Assembly (NCBI GenBank): GCA_035079385.1
Contig: JAVHKY010000008.1
Coordinates: 3,208,001 to 3,272,000 of the forward strand
Reading direction: 5' to 3'
Source of the DNA: Aspidiotus rigidus
Taxonomy: Eukaryota; Arthropoda; Insecta; Hemiptera; Diaspididae
Length of the DNA stretch: 64,000 bases
This document shows, in pieces, positions 23,130 to 35,562 of this stretch. The notes under the pieces were generated by a model, which saw only the letters and a list, made by a program, of their open reading frames with translations, had not been told where the DNA came from and searched no databases. A program made the position numbers and the translations under genes. The number at the start of each line of letters is the position of its first letter. Position 1 is the first letter of the stretch.

Positions 23130-23680
23130 CAACTTCGAAAAATTTTGACTCTCGAGCCATATATGATAGGAGGGGGACTTGGAAAAATTTCGACTCTCGA
23201 GCTATATATGATAGGAGGGGAACTGAGTTTCGTTTCTACACTGATAATGGTAGCTAGTCTACCGAAACGTATCCAATTTTAATTTTTCAATAAAAACAGT
23301 GGTTAATAGTGCCATTCTTGTACTTTGTGTTAGAAAAATTTCGACTCTTGAGCTATATATGATAGGAGGGGGACTTGGAAAAAATTTGGACTCTCGAGCC
23401 ATATATGATAGGAGGGGGACTTAGGTAAATGTCGACTCGCGAGCTATATATGATAGGGGGGACAGAAAAAATGTGGACTCTCGAGCTATATATGGTAGGA
23501 GGGGGACTTGGAAAAATGACGACTCTCGAGCTATATATGATAGGAGGAGGACTTCGAAAAAATGTTGACTCTCGAGCCATACATGATAGGAGGGGGTCTT
23601 AGAAAAATATCGACTCTCGAGCTATATTATATGATATGAAGGGGACTTGGAAAAATTTCAACTCTTATAGTAGGTCTGGG
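23130..23680 (-). repeat. ~45-bp CTCGAG tandem repeat array, reverse (about 10 units)
   Basis: Units read 'ggagggggacttggaaaaat' then 'ttcgactctcgagctatata' and 'tgata', the reverse complement of the 21.3-21.8 kb array. A ~107-bp foreign segment (23,226-23,332) interrupts the array. A GC-rich 'gccgtgcgtcgtccgccat' block precedes it at 23,096. Repetitive ORFs here are artefacts of the unit. Confidence 0.9.
23226..23332 (+). mobile_element. short retroelement 3'-end fragment with conserved hairpin
   Basis: This non-repeat segment inside the 45-bp array contains ctgataat, then a ggtag...ctacc hairpin, then gaaacg (23,241-23,269). An AATAAA (near 23,289) and a GT-rich end follow. The same hairpin layout occurs at 57,122-57,150 and, with other stem bases, in the Penelope-like element ends at 50,041-50,070 and 62,205-62,235. 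It may be the tail of a Penelope-like or related element. Confidence 0.5.
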
Positions 23681-23689
23681 CCTTCTTTT

Positions 23690-24780
23690 TACTAGCTTTA
23701 TCTAGGTCTAGGCTTTTTTCAATTTTCAATACTAAATTCCATTTGACTCATAAAACAGGTTCCATGCGTTCTTCATTCAACTTCGTTAAGGAGCCCTCGT
23801 TTTTCTAAGTCCCTCTCCTATCATATATAGCTCGAGAGTCGAAATTTTTACAAGTCCCCCTACTATCATACATGGGTCGAGAGTTGAAATTTTTCCAAGT
23901 TCTTTGCCGGACGGCGGACGGCGCACGGCAAATTTCTGAAAAAGCCCCCCATAGAACAGGTTCCCTGTTAAAATTTCGACTCTCGAGCCATATATGATAG
24001 GAGGGGGACTTAGAAAAACGTCGACTCTCGAGTTATATATGATAGGAGGGGAACTTAGAAAAATTTCGACTCTCGAGCCATATATGATAGGAGAGGGACT
24101 TAGAAAAACGAGGGCTCCTTAACGAAGTTAAATGAGGAACGCATGGAACCTGTTTTGTGAGTCAAATGGGATTTGGTATTGAAAATTCAAGGAAGCCTAG
24201 ACCCAGATAAAGCTAGTATAAAGATGGTGTAGACCTACTCTAAGCCAGGTAGAATATAGTTGGAGAGTCTAAATTTTTCTCGAATCGATAGTCGAAATTT
24301 TTCCAAGACCCCCTACTATCATATATAGCTCGAGAGTCGAAATTTTTACAAGTCCCCCTCCTATCATATATGGGTCGAGAGTTGAAATTTTTCCGCCGCA
24401 CGGCAAATTTCTGAAAAAGCCCCCCATAAAACAGGTTCCCTGTTAAAATTTCGACTCTCGAGTTATCATATATAGCTGGAGATTCGAGAAAAATTTAGAC
24501 TCTCAAACTATATTCTACCTGGCTTAGAGTAGGTGTATGCCTTCTTTATACTAGCTTTATCTAGGTCTAGGCTTCCTTGAATTTTCAATACCAAATCCCA
24601 TTTGACTCATAAAACAGGTCCCATGCGTTCCTCATTCAACTTCGTTAAGGAAGCCGTCGTATTTTCCAAGTCTCCCTCCTATCGTATATAGCTCGAGAGT
24701 TGGAATTTCTCCAAGTTTTTTGTTGGACGGCGCACGGCGCTCGACAAATTTATCATAAAGCCCCCCATAGAACAGGTTCC
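23690..24780. repeat. nested inverted CTCGAG/GGTTCCCTG repeat modules
   Basis: The module set at 23,665-23,860 is mirrored at 24,060-24,250, and 24,090-24,290 is mirrored again at 24,480-24,700. Between them lie further 45-bp units in both orientations and GC-rich 'ggacggcggacggcgcacgg' blocks (near 23,913 and 24,725). The result is a chain of short palindromes, in which neighbouring segments are reverse complements. Confidence 0.8.
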
Positions 24781-25330
24781 CTGTTAATAAATATGATGGG
24801 AGGGGCGCTTGTGAAATTTTCTAGCTCCGAGCTTTGCCATCCACCCGGCTGGACGCCGGTCGTTTTTTCCACCCCCCCCCCCCGATAAAACAGGTTCTCC
24901 ATTGAAATTCGCGAATTCTTTAACGGAGTTAAATGGGGGAGGCAGGGAATATGTTTAATGGGGCACGTGGGACTCCAAAAACGTTGATAGACTAGTTATA
25001 TTTTGGGTATTCTGGAAGTTATGTAATTAATAGTTGCTACAATGTAGTAAAATACAAATAGGAAGTAGAAAAACCCACGAGTTCTGTAATGGAGTTGAAC
25101 GAAACCTGTTTTATGATACACAGGCACCTGAAAAATGTAGATTGTTACGTCACAATACTGACCTATGATGTCATCAAGCTATGACGTCACAGCCCTCCAC
25201 CGGACGTTTCTTCTGAAAAACCCACCTGTTTGGGGTTCAAAGAGTTCAAAGGATTCGAATCATAAAGAGTTATAATTACAAGGTACATTTCTCGAGTGTT
25301 TCGTATACTGTATAGCTCGGAAGTCGAAAT
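24781..25330. repeat. TGACGTCA/GGTTCC modules, right edge of the block
   Basis: Degenerate copies of the 'gagttaaatggg' and 'acaatactgacctatgatgt' modules occur, with TGACGTCA at about 25,183. The repeat block fades out near 25,330. Beyond it, 25,340-25,440 is an AAC/ACC-rich simple-sequence patch. Confidence 0.6.
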
Positions 25331-25339
25331 TTACACTCA

Positions 25340-27280
25340 TACCAACTCCTAGACAATAACATGAACACCAACGCTACCACTATCTCTAACGCCTATAACA
25401 TCAAGACCAGCACCAAAACCACAAATAAGACTAACAAAAAAGTACTGCATATTAGACCTAGTTTAATGAAAGTGGCGAAGGTCAAAATTTTCAGAGTCCC
25501 TAAAGTAAGAGGAGGTCACCGGCGACGGCATCACGCGTAACAGAAAACTGTGACGGTTTTTCGCGACGATTTTCGCAGGAAAAATACTGGCCGCGAGAGC
25601 AATCCGTATAAGGAGAGCTCCTAGTATAGCCTAGTATTATTGTAAAGGGTAGTGTAGTGTAATGTATATCAGGCCTGGTGTAATGAAGGCCATTATACCG
25701 TATGTTCATCATCGTAAGAAACTTTGAGACAATTATTTCATAACAATTTTCCAAGAGTGACCCGATCCCTGAGGATAGATTTTTTCTCAAGTCCCAAGGT
25801 CACATGACGGATTTTTGTGATAATTTTCCAGAGTAATCCCAATCTTAAAAGTATATAAAATAGAAAACTCGGAAAAAATTTTGAGCTTCATATTGCTTTT
25901 CTTGAAGAAAAATTCCTGCCTCGAGAAAGTATATGCGTTGAATCTAAATCACTGAAAAAATTTTTAGTCTCAATCTCTACACAGGAGGAACTTGAGTCGA
26001 CTTTCGACTCTCACAGAGCAGAACAGACTTAGCTCAGATTGACGTCATCATCGGATACAAACAGTTGGATTAAACAACAATGAGAAGCTTATAAGACAAG
26101 TGGTTCCTCCATAATTACGGCCTTTCCTACGTGATTTGGGACAAGAAGCCTTATACCGGAGCTTTTCTCCCGAAACTACGACCACCTCGTACACTAGAAA
26201 TCCCAAGTTCACCTCTGCTGAAAAGGAGCAGACATTTGTACATTTTTTCTTAATTCATGATCCTCCCCTCTCTCATTTCGATCTAAAACTTGAAAGAAAG
26301 AACGGCAGTGTTATTGAAGTCGTTTTCGACAATTCCATAGATGTTTTGATTGTACGTAGAGCATCAATTAGAGATTGAAAAACTTCTATCGTGGCAAATG
26401 CGATCAGTTACAAATCAAAATATCATTGAAAAGTTACGGTATATTAATGCACTATTGTGTGGACAGATGGAAATTAGATGTTGAAAGAAATAATTTTATG
26501 TGATTCCAAACCTTTGGGCTATCTTCACGGATCTCTTTCTCACACGAGATAATTGGTGGTCAGTTCGATGAAGACGACGAGAACAATAGTAGTAGCCTAA
26601 AACATGTCATTGTCATTCTCTTTGACTAAAGCCGAGATTTTTCGTCATGATGAGAAAAAGAAAATTATTGGAACTATTTTTGACTCAGAAGACGGAAGGA
26701 AAAAGTCGATATTTTAAACATCCTCTAGGGAAATCTTGACGCTCGCGAGTAGGTATAGATTCAGGGGGCAGGATCCCCGTTGACAAACGAACCTAATTAA
26801 AACTGGGGCAATATTTGTTGTGAACGTCACAAGAAGTGATATTTCCCTTGACCATCCAATCATTTCTGGGGAGGGGAGGAAAATTGAAGGGTTTCTTTCA
26901 TTATGGAGAGCGGAGAATCCATTCCGCTAATCAATCCTAACCGATCATTTTTAGTGGAAAATTTCTTGAAGTCCACCTCCATAATTTGATGATCAGAATG
27001 TTTCCAAGTTCCTCCTTCCCTCTTCAGGTACTGCTCAGTGTCCAGAATTTTTCCATACTGCTCGAGGATTGGAACTTTCAGAAGTCCTCCTCACCGTGAA
27101 ATTGAAGGATCCGCGTGTTTCATCGTTTGCGTACAGATTATTTTCCGGAGGTACGCGGTTACCATCTGCGATCATTCTACTATTTTTAGCATATTGTATC
27201 AATTCTTAGGCGAGTCTGCGTTTCCATTTGCACAGAATATCGAGAATTGTATTAAGAACCATAATTAATGATCTGTTTCA
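25340..27280. other. intergenic region upstream of torso-like
   Basis: No recognisable protein. A 'gcatattagacctagtttaa' type dispersed repeat lies at 25,445-25,690. A possible 5'-UTR exon acceptor (ctgtttcag at about 27,272-27,281) precedes the torso-like start. Promoter elements are not obvious. Confidence 0.4.
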
Positions 27281-27320
27281 GGTATAATTAATGTAGCAGC
27301 CACGGCACGGTGGACAGATA

Positions 27321-29455
27321 ATGTTATTAACATGGTTATCAGCATTATTGCTAGTTAGCATTGGTACATATAATTTGATATTAGCTGAGGTTCAAGTTGG
27401 TACCGCCATAAACGTATTCAGTAGATACGGATACTTGAGCATCAGCATGCGAGTAGTGCCCAGGAATGACTCGGACCGATCGTGGATTTTCCGTGAGCCG
27501 ACGGTAGAAATTTTTTCCAACATGACTAATAGAGACAGGTAAACACCTATGAATTTACCACCTCATTATGTTTTAGCTACGTTCTTCAGGTCCTAGCCTC
27601 TTTTTTTTTTTTTTTTTTGAAAAACCACAAAGTGCCTTTCTTTTGACTTTCTTCGTCTACTTATTAGCTCAAAGATATCGATGTTTTACGGCTAAATTTT
27701 ATTGTGAGCTGAATCAGAATGCTCAAATAACTTTAAAATACTGAGATGTTATTCAAGTGTGATAACATTTTCTTAATTTGAAGTTTTATTCAATATTTTT
27801 AGTCACATCAGTTTTCTATTTGGACCTTTGACAAGATTCTCGACGCTTTTCAATTTTATGCTTCAATTTTATAATCATTTCGATCCTTTTCTTGCATTTT
27901 TTCTTACGACTTCCCGTTTTTTTTTTCGGCGTAATTTTTGTTTGTTTTTGAGATTTTTAATACCTTTATAATTTTTTATTGATTGTCATTTTCTTCATCT
28001 TCTTCGGTGCTTCCCGCCTTTCTATTCTCATTTATTTGTTGTTTTTATCATCACAACCTCGTTAAATAAATACTTGAATAAAAATTGTTACCTACACGAA
28101 GTATTATTTTATTACTCTAAACGGAAGTATTATTAAAATCAATCGTTTCACCGTTAATTCTTGAAGATTATGGTTGTTTAAAACTTTTAAACTTAGCTCG
28201 AGGGAAATGAGTTGAGCTATTAAAATTATTGATGAAATTTGAAGGTTTAATTTCCATTTTTTTCTTTTCTTTGATATTTAAACGATCATTTTACGATACC
28301 TATGAAGCGAATTGTATTTTGCAAAATTTTTCGCAGTTCCAAGAGAAGTCTGACCAAAGGTGACACATTTCGAGGAGACTTCCACATGGAATTTTGTGAC
28401 AATATAATACAGCTGCTTCAAGCCTATTTCAGAGACTTCTCGGTCGAGCGATTGGAAAAGCCTTGGAAAGCTTTTACTGCAAGTTGGTCAAAGACTATAA
28501 TAGCGAGAAATTTAGGTAAGTAAGACTAAAGTATGGTACCGGTATGCATCTTCTTGCAATACTAGCGAATCTCAAATTCTTATGATGGCTCGTTAAATAA
28601 ATAATAAAATCTAATATATTCTTCTTCTTTTTTCACCTGCAGGTATTAATTCAGCTTTCGTGAGCGGATCCCAAGAATATTGTTATGTTTTAGTTCGAGT
28701 TGCTCGACATAGAGAAATTGCGACGATGCCAACTCTAGAAAAGTCGGAAAATATTTTATTAGACGAAGCTGTACAAAAACAGATTGAAGACATTAAAGTT
28801 GGTGATGCTTCAAGTGTCGTCGAATTCATCCGCAGCTTCGGCTCTCACTACATTACATCATTTATCACGGGAAACTCTCTATATCAGGTGAAGTTTTAGA
28901 TCTGTACAGTATTTTCTGAAGGCTGAGAGCATTCTCATAACTAATTCTTGTATTCTCACGAAAATGCATCACAATAACATGAAATAAAAATTTCGCGACG
29001 ATATCGCCTCATCCTACGCGAGTTCATTTTTCATAAATACGATATTTACTCTTTTCAAGGTTTTCGTCTACGAACCCGAACGTTACAAGCTGATCAAAGA
29101 TCGACTCAGACTGAAAGGTATTTCAAAAATTCCATCCACCGAGCTTACGGATTATTTTTCGCCGTTGCACGCCAGACATATTGGAAGAATTTTATCAGCA
29201 AGCGGCAATGAAACGGTGGAACTGTGGGCTAACCGTAAATTACAGCTATCATACTTTCCTCTTTCTTTTGTTAGTCTATTAAAATTGCATTCGAACACGA
29301 AACTGCTGTACGAATTAGATGGGCTTTTGGGCAACGAAGCGCTCCTGAGGCTCGATTTGAAGACATTAGCACCAGCTTTCAAGGACACACGCAAACGGGA
29401 CTGGTTTCATCATGTGTTGGATAACCACTTAAAACTGTGGGAAGTGAACATGTAA
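27321..29455 (+). CDS. tsl: Torso-like, secreted MACPF-domain protein
   Basis: Four exons, 27,321-27,538, 28,337-28,515, 28,643-28,887 and 29,060-29,455, join in frame to 345 codons plus TAA. All introns are GT-AG. Residues 1-22 form a signal peptide ([20 protein letters not shown]...). Then come [20 protein letters not shown] and, in exon 2, FHMEFCDN and LLQAYFRDF, hallmarks of insect Torso-like. The MACPF signature G-S-H-Y lies at residues 199-202. The length matches the fly protein (about 350 residues). In flies, Torso-like is secreted at the egg poles and lets Trunk activate the Torso receptor kinase for terminal patterning; it also affects growth and moulting. The last stretch of the protein is uninterrupted, so the gene looks functional. 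It is convergent with RNF121. Confidence 0.95.
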
Positions 29456-30050
29456 TTATAAGTATTATTAAATCGTAAGATAAATCAAGAACCTGTTCAA
29501 GATGAAATTTGCAATAATTATTATCTTCATCGTTGTTCCTTAATTCTCAATTGTGATATATCTTTATATTAATCCGTAAATTAAAAATTGTAGAATCTAA
29601 TAATCTTGAATTGTTGCAACAGTCAGCTTCAAAAGTTCTCGTAAAACGAACGAACGAAACAGACGTAGTTTTTCATTTTCCTTTTATTAACGAACAAAAA
29701 AAAGAAAGAAAGAAAACAATAAGTCAGTATAATAGAATTTCTAATAACTTAATACGTAACAAACTTCGATAATTCGACTTAGAACATTTAAAAAGATTGT
29801 AATTACCGGTACTCCAAAAAATAAATAAATAAAAAAAAACACGAAAAAAGGTATTATGCAGGAACAGAATACTGACTCAAAAATTCGGAGCAATGAAAAG
29901 AAAATACACAAAATCAATAATAAATCGATAATTACAAGAAAATATAACGGTGACATGAATAAAAAATAATGACGAAAATCAATAATTAATATCCTAAAAA
30001 CGAAGAAGGGCAGAGATATGCGGTTGAACGAAACAAACTGACTATCAAAA
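29456..30050. other. convergent 3' UTR region of torso-like and RNF121
   Basis: AT-rich, noncoding. Plus-strand AATAAA occurs at 29,820-29,825. The minus-strand signal (TTTATT on the plus strand) is at 29,683-29,688. If these are the sites used, the two transcripts would overlap by roughly 150 bp. Confidence 0.45.
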
Positions 30051-31515
<1,465 letters not shown>

Positions 31516-32022
31516 TCTTTGGATTCAAATGAGAATCTTATCACAACGGCTTAAATTGTCATAGATTCATTATCGTATCATCGTCATTTCGCGAGAAACT
31601 AAGGATTTCTTCGTAGACAGCGATTTCCGTGAAATCACAAATCTCGAACGTAGATCTAGAACCACACCGCTATTATGATTTATGAAAAGAAAGAGAATGG
31701 CTAATAAAATATTAATTTAATTCAGCGGTGTACTTTTTCTATTAGTTACCGATGACGGATGACAACAGACAACCAACGGACAACACAACTGCATGAATTT
31801 TCTTCACACCGGGTGAGCTATTCAGCGGCGAAGAGAGCAAAAGGTATTGCATTAGTACGTACAGGGTGCTTTTTCAATGTGAAAACCACAAGCTTTCTCA
31901 GCTGTGAGAGCTTTGAGCTTCAAGAAACTCTGCTACATGGGCGATCGCAGTTTGCTTGCACCAACTTGCATTATTATCAGGATCATCAAATCAACCATTG
32001 ACAAAATCAACCATTGACCAAA

Positions 32023-32157
32023 GCTGCCATACAAAGTTGAATGGACGTATATGCAAATAATGAATACAAGAAAAAGAGGCTATATCAAGTATACCCATAG
32101 CCTCTTTTCCTCGTATTCATTATCTGCATATACGTCAATTCAACTTTGTACGGCAGC
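32023..32157. mobile_element. 135-bp hairpin MITE, copy 1
   Basis: The left half (gctgccatacaaagttgaat...gaggcta) is the near-perfect reverse complement of the right half (tagcctcttttcctcgtatt...ggcagc). The loop is about 15 bp (tatcaagtatacccat region). The same sequence returns at 32,537-32,666. It is too short to code for protein. Confidence 0.85.
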
Positions 32158-32536
32158 AAGCCATTGAGACGAAGCAGTGTGAAGTCGAGTAGTTCATAGC
32201 TAGATCGACTGATTAAGGTTCGCTGCTATCGCAAACGAAAGAAAAAAATTTAATAATGTTACTCCATAATTTCTCCCATCTTTTATTTAGTTTTCCGGAA
32301 TCCAGCTAGATAAATTTTGATAGAAACAATAAATTGTTTTTCTTCAAAATGAAAACCACTGACGTCTGAAATTACGATTGGCGACTGCAGCGCAGCCGAG
32401 GACTGCTTGGCCTCAGTTGGTACCACAGTTGGTACTGATAATTTTCGAGTTCGACTGCCAGCCACGCAACAAATATCCACGTCCCACGTTACCATGAACA
32501 CGTCACCATGACGTCTTCGTGTGCTTATCACTTATT

Positions 32537-32666
32537 ACAAAGTTGAATTAACGTATATATACGCAAATAATGAATACGAGAAAAAGAGGCTACATCAAGT
32601 ATACCCATAGCCTCTTTTCTTCGTATTCATTATCTGCATATACGTCAATTCAACTTTATACGGCAG
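32537..32666. mobile_element. ~130-bp hairpin MITE, copy 2
   Basis: Same element as at 32,023-32,157, with a few changes ('attaacgtatatatacgc' on the left arm). It sits about 380 bp downstream in the same orientation. Short related pieces, such as 'gtcaattgaacttcgtacag', appear near 45,585. Confidence 0.85.
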
Positions 32667-32864
32667 ATTTTTGATGTCTTTTTCTGTTGCGCATTTGTGG
32701 TATTCATGGTGTCATATATCGTACGTATAGTTATCAAGCACCAACATTCAAAGACAATAGAATAAACTTGTGAAAAGGGGTATTATACAACTAGATACCC
32801 ATGTTGATTGTTGAACAAACCTAGACTTCCGGAATGGATTTTTGGACAAGTATTGATGGAATCG

Positions 32865-33480
32865 TTCGTGCTACTTCTGTGCTGGATTGTGCCGTATAGT
32901 TTTCCTCTCTCTAATCCAATGAGGGAGCTGTAAATATACCAAGCCCTGTTCTATTCAATTTTTGGCCTGAAAATGGGCTGAATAGCGTATGTTACGTTTT
33001 TGCTGTATTATTCTCTCGAGTTTTCCCATTGTGAACACCCCTGTTTCCTCCAGTCCATGGGGGAGCGAGAGCTAGAAGATACACAGAATCCAATTTCAAT
33101 AATTATCAGTTCTCAGGATGAAAAAGTTGGTGCTATATTTGTTCTGGTATCCTTGTCCTCTAATTGTTATCCTCAACAATATAGGGAATGATAACGGGAA
33201 GCTCGTTATCTGTTGTGGATATAGCACTAGGTGGGTTCTGCATATCTTCTGGCTCCCCCTTACCCAAGGACTGGCGAGAGAAAAGGTGTCCACAATGGAG
33301 AAACTCGGGAGTATAATACAGCAAAAAGGTATAGCACATACAATTTAGCTTGTTTTCAGGCCAAAAATTGAATAGGACAGGGCCTGGTACATTTACAGCC
33401 CCCCATGTAAGGATGGAGAGGATCGGTGGCCAGCGCAAACAAAAAACTCTATGACACAATTCAGCGCAGATGTAGCAAAA
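32865..33480. mobile_element. ~615-bp foldback element
   Basis: The arms (about 32,865-33,115 and 33,185-33,480) are diverged reverse complements. For example, 'ctattcaatttttggcctga' at about 32,952 faces 'caggccaaaaattgaatag' at about 33,358. Also 'catgggggagcgagagct' faces 'ctggctcccccttaccc'. The centre lies near 33,150. The overlapping ORFs on both strands mirror each other and are not genes. Confidence 0.7.
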
Positions 33481-34158
33481 ACAAATCCACTCACTCCTAC
33501 CCCAAGAATCGAGAAAGGAGGGGCTGGGGACATGGATCTTTATTTTATGGATTCGTGTTGGCGAAGCACAAAATAAACTACAACGAGTCCAAAATCGATT
33601 TATTTCGGTCTGAGTAATTTACAATCAATTGTACTACCCATGACTTTATTGTGATTTAGAGCTTGTGAGTGTTTTTCCACGTTTATGCCGCGACTCATAT
33701 AAAAATAAAAATTCCGGTTTTAACCCGTTTGAGGCGGTACAGAACGTCTCAAATGTGCACCTATTTCAAAAGAAAATTGTGACGAGCATCACCATGTAAC
33801 AAATAGCACATAACGAGATCTGGAACTAAGTAAAAAGTGAATAATAAAAACATATGTGTATTATTATGTGCAGAACAGAATTATACGAGACAGTAATTTC
33901 ACAAGATTTTCTAATAGATAAAAGTTGAATGACTTTATATTGTAATTTCTTAGACCAGAAACGGTATATATTCAAGAATTTCTTCATAATTTTCCATGTT
34001 CTATTACTCTATAAGTAACAGCGTCGATTAATCAAGTGTTTCATCCTCTCCCAATATTCACGTATGTGGAGGTTTTTTTTGTTTTACTCATCAGGTTTCT
34101 TTTTTTTACTCGACTATAATTGATATTTGAAAGCAAATCTTGTTCGCAAATTTAAAGA

Positions 34159-35222
34159 ATGTCGACTCTTACCGGATTAGTTTGTGCAGGGTTGATGATA
34201 TTGAGCATCTCTTACGTAGATGCAGGATTTAATCCGATACAATTCAGCGGTAATATTGGCACAGGTAAGAGAAATTTCTACGATGGTATTTGTCAGGAAG
34301 TCTGAACTCACGAAAAAGATAGTTTTTGCCTGTTACGAGCAGTTATTATGACTGTACAATTAAATATAGCTCAAAGATTGAAATCGCCTATCCTCCTCGG
34401 GACCGGGATGGTGGACGGTGCCCGGCAAACGTTTTCTCTGATAACCTTTCATAATATAGGTTATTTTCTAACTCTCCCTTCATATATTTTTACATATAGC
34501 TCAGAGACAAAATTTCACCAAATCCTCCTCCTGATATATACAGCTCGAGAGTCGAAATTTTTTTGAATTTCAAAAGGAAGTTAAAGCACTTACCCTCCTG
34601 GGAAGCTCAATATATGCCGGAAGGCGGTACGGCAGCAGACATTTCTTCAAGAGCACCCCTGTTAAACATGTTCTTAGGTTAAATGTTTGACCCAAGTCAC
34701 CAAATGGTCTTGAGAACACTTCGACTTTGGAGCAGAAAGGGGAGATGGGTTATCTAAAAGAGTTAGTCACAGACTTTGGAAAATTCTACTTGAAGAGTGT
34801 AGGGGGAAGATAGCTGAGCGACCTGCGGAAATTCCAAGGACTATAAACAAAGGGGACTTGAAAAAGTATCGAATCAAGCGAGGAGAGGGAAGTTAGCCGA
34901 CTTATTCCAGGAATTATTCTCTATGTAATAACTTTGCATTTTGACTTGATCAACAGCAAGTTGTACTCGCGCAGATGCTGAAGGAGATGCATCACATACT
35001 GGAAGTCATAGTAACTGCAGAAGTGCAGCAGACGCCTGTCCAGCTTCAGCAGGATTGACGTATAATAATGGTGGTTTTGATGATTGTACATACTTTTTTC
35101 TTCCGAAGTCCAGCGGGTACGAGGACATACACATGAATGCTGTCAAGTGTCATTGCACTAACAACAAAATTATATTGGTTCAAAAACTAGGACCAGCTAA
35201 TTTCAACGTTTATCACCGATGA
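34159..35222 (+). CDS. small secreted six-cysteine protein, unidentified
   Basis: Two exons, 34,159-34,264 and 34,957-35,222, joined through an intron that begins GTAAGA and ends CAG. They encode 123 residues plus TGA. Residues 1-22 form a clear signal peptide (MSTLTGLVCAGLMILSISYV...). The mature part starts near GFNPIQFSGNIG. It has six cysteines spaced C-x17-C-x6-C-x15-C-x20-C-x-C, with blocks CPASAGLTYNN, CTYFFLPKSSGYED and CHCTNN. An AATAAA lies at 35,338-35,343, about 115 bp after the stop. I do not recognise the family; the even number of cysteines suggests disulfides. It could be a venom/saliva-type, immune or cuticular secreted product, but nothing in the sequence decides between them. 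The intron contains a 45-bp-type repeat fragment near 34,490-34,570. Confidence 0.75.
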
Positions 35223-35337
35223 ATTTATATAGTTCATTCTCAATCGGAAACCAGAGGCATAACTAAGCCAGAAGGAAGTTTCACCATTGTCAAAATTTTA
35301 TTCTATTTCAATTTTAATTTTAATGTTAACTCGAATC

Positions 35338-35343
35338 AATAAA
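35338..35343 (+). terminator. poly(A) signal of the six-cysteine gene
   Basis: Canonical AATAAA about 115 bp downstream of the TGA at 35,220-35,222. Confidence 0.6.
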
Positions 35344-35423
35344 AGAAAATCATAATCGAGGGTGAATCAATTTGTATACCCCGCATATAATTATAATGTA
35401 ATTACTCTTTATGACAGTGGTAT

Positions 35424-35562
35424 CAGGCGCGAATCCACGGGGGGGGGGGGAGACAGGGAAAATCCCCCCCCCAAAAAAAAAAAAAAAAAAATCTGTAATA
35501 TTGAAGAAAATGTAAAAAAAAATTATTTCACCTCCCAAAGTGATTGTCTGAATCCGCGTCTG
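35424..35562. mobile_element. ~139-bp MITE-like element with homopolymer core
   Basis: The ends CAGGCGCGAATCC and (reverse) CAGACGCGGATTC are imperfect inverted repeats. GGTAT directly precedes the left end and directly follows the right end, a likely 5-bp target duplication. Inside are a G-run, a C-run and an 18-A run (35,440-35,491), which form the foldback core. No coding capacity. Confidence 0.55.

Noticed and set aside
26136..26378. 80-residue plus-strand ORF upstream of torso-like
   Set aside because: No recognisable family, signal peptide or splice connection to the torso-like exons.
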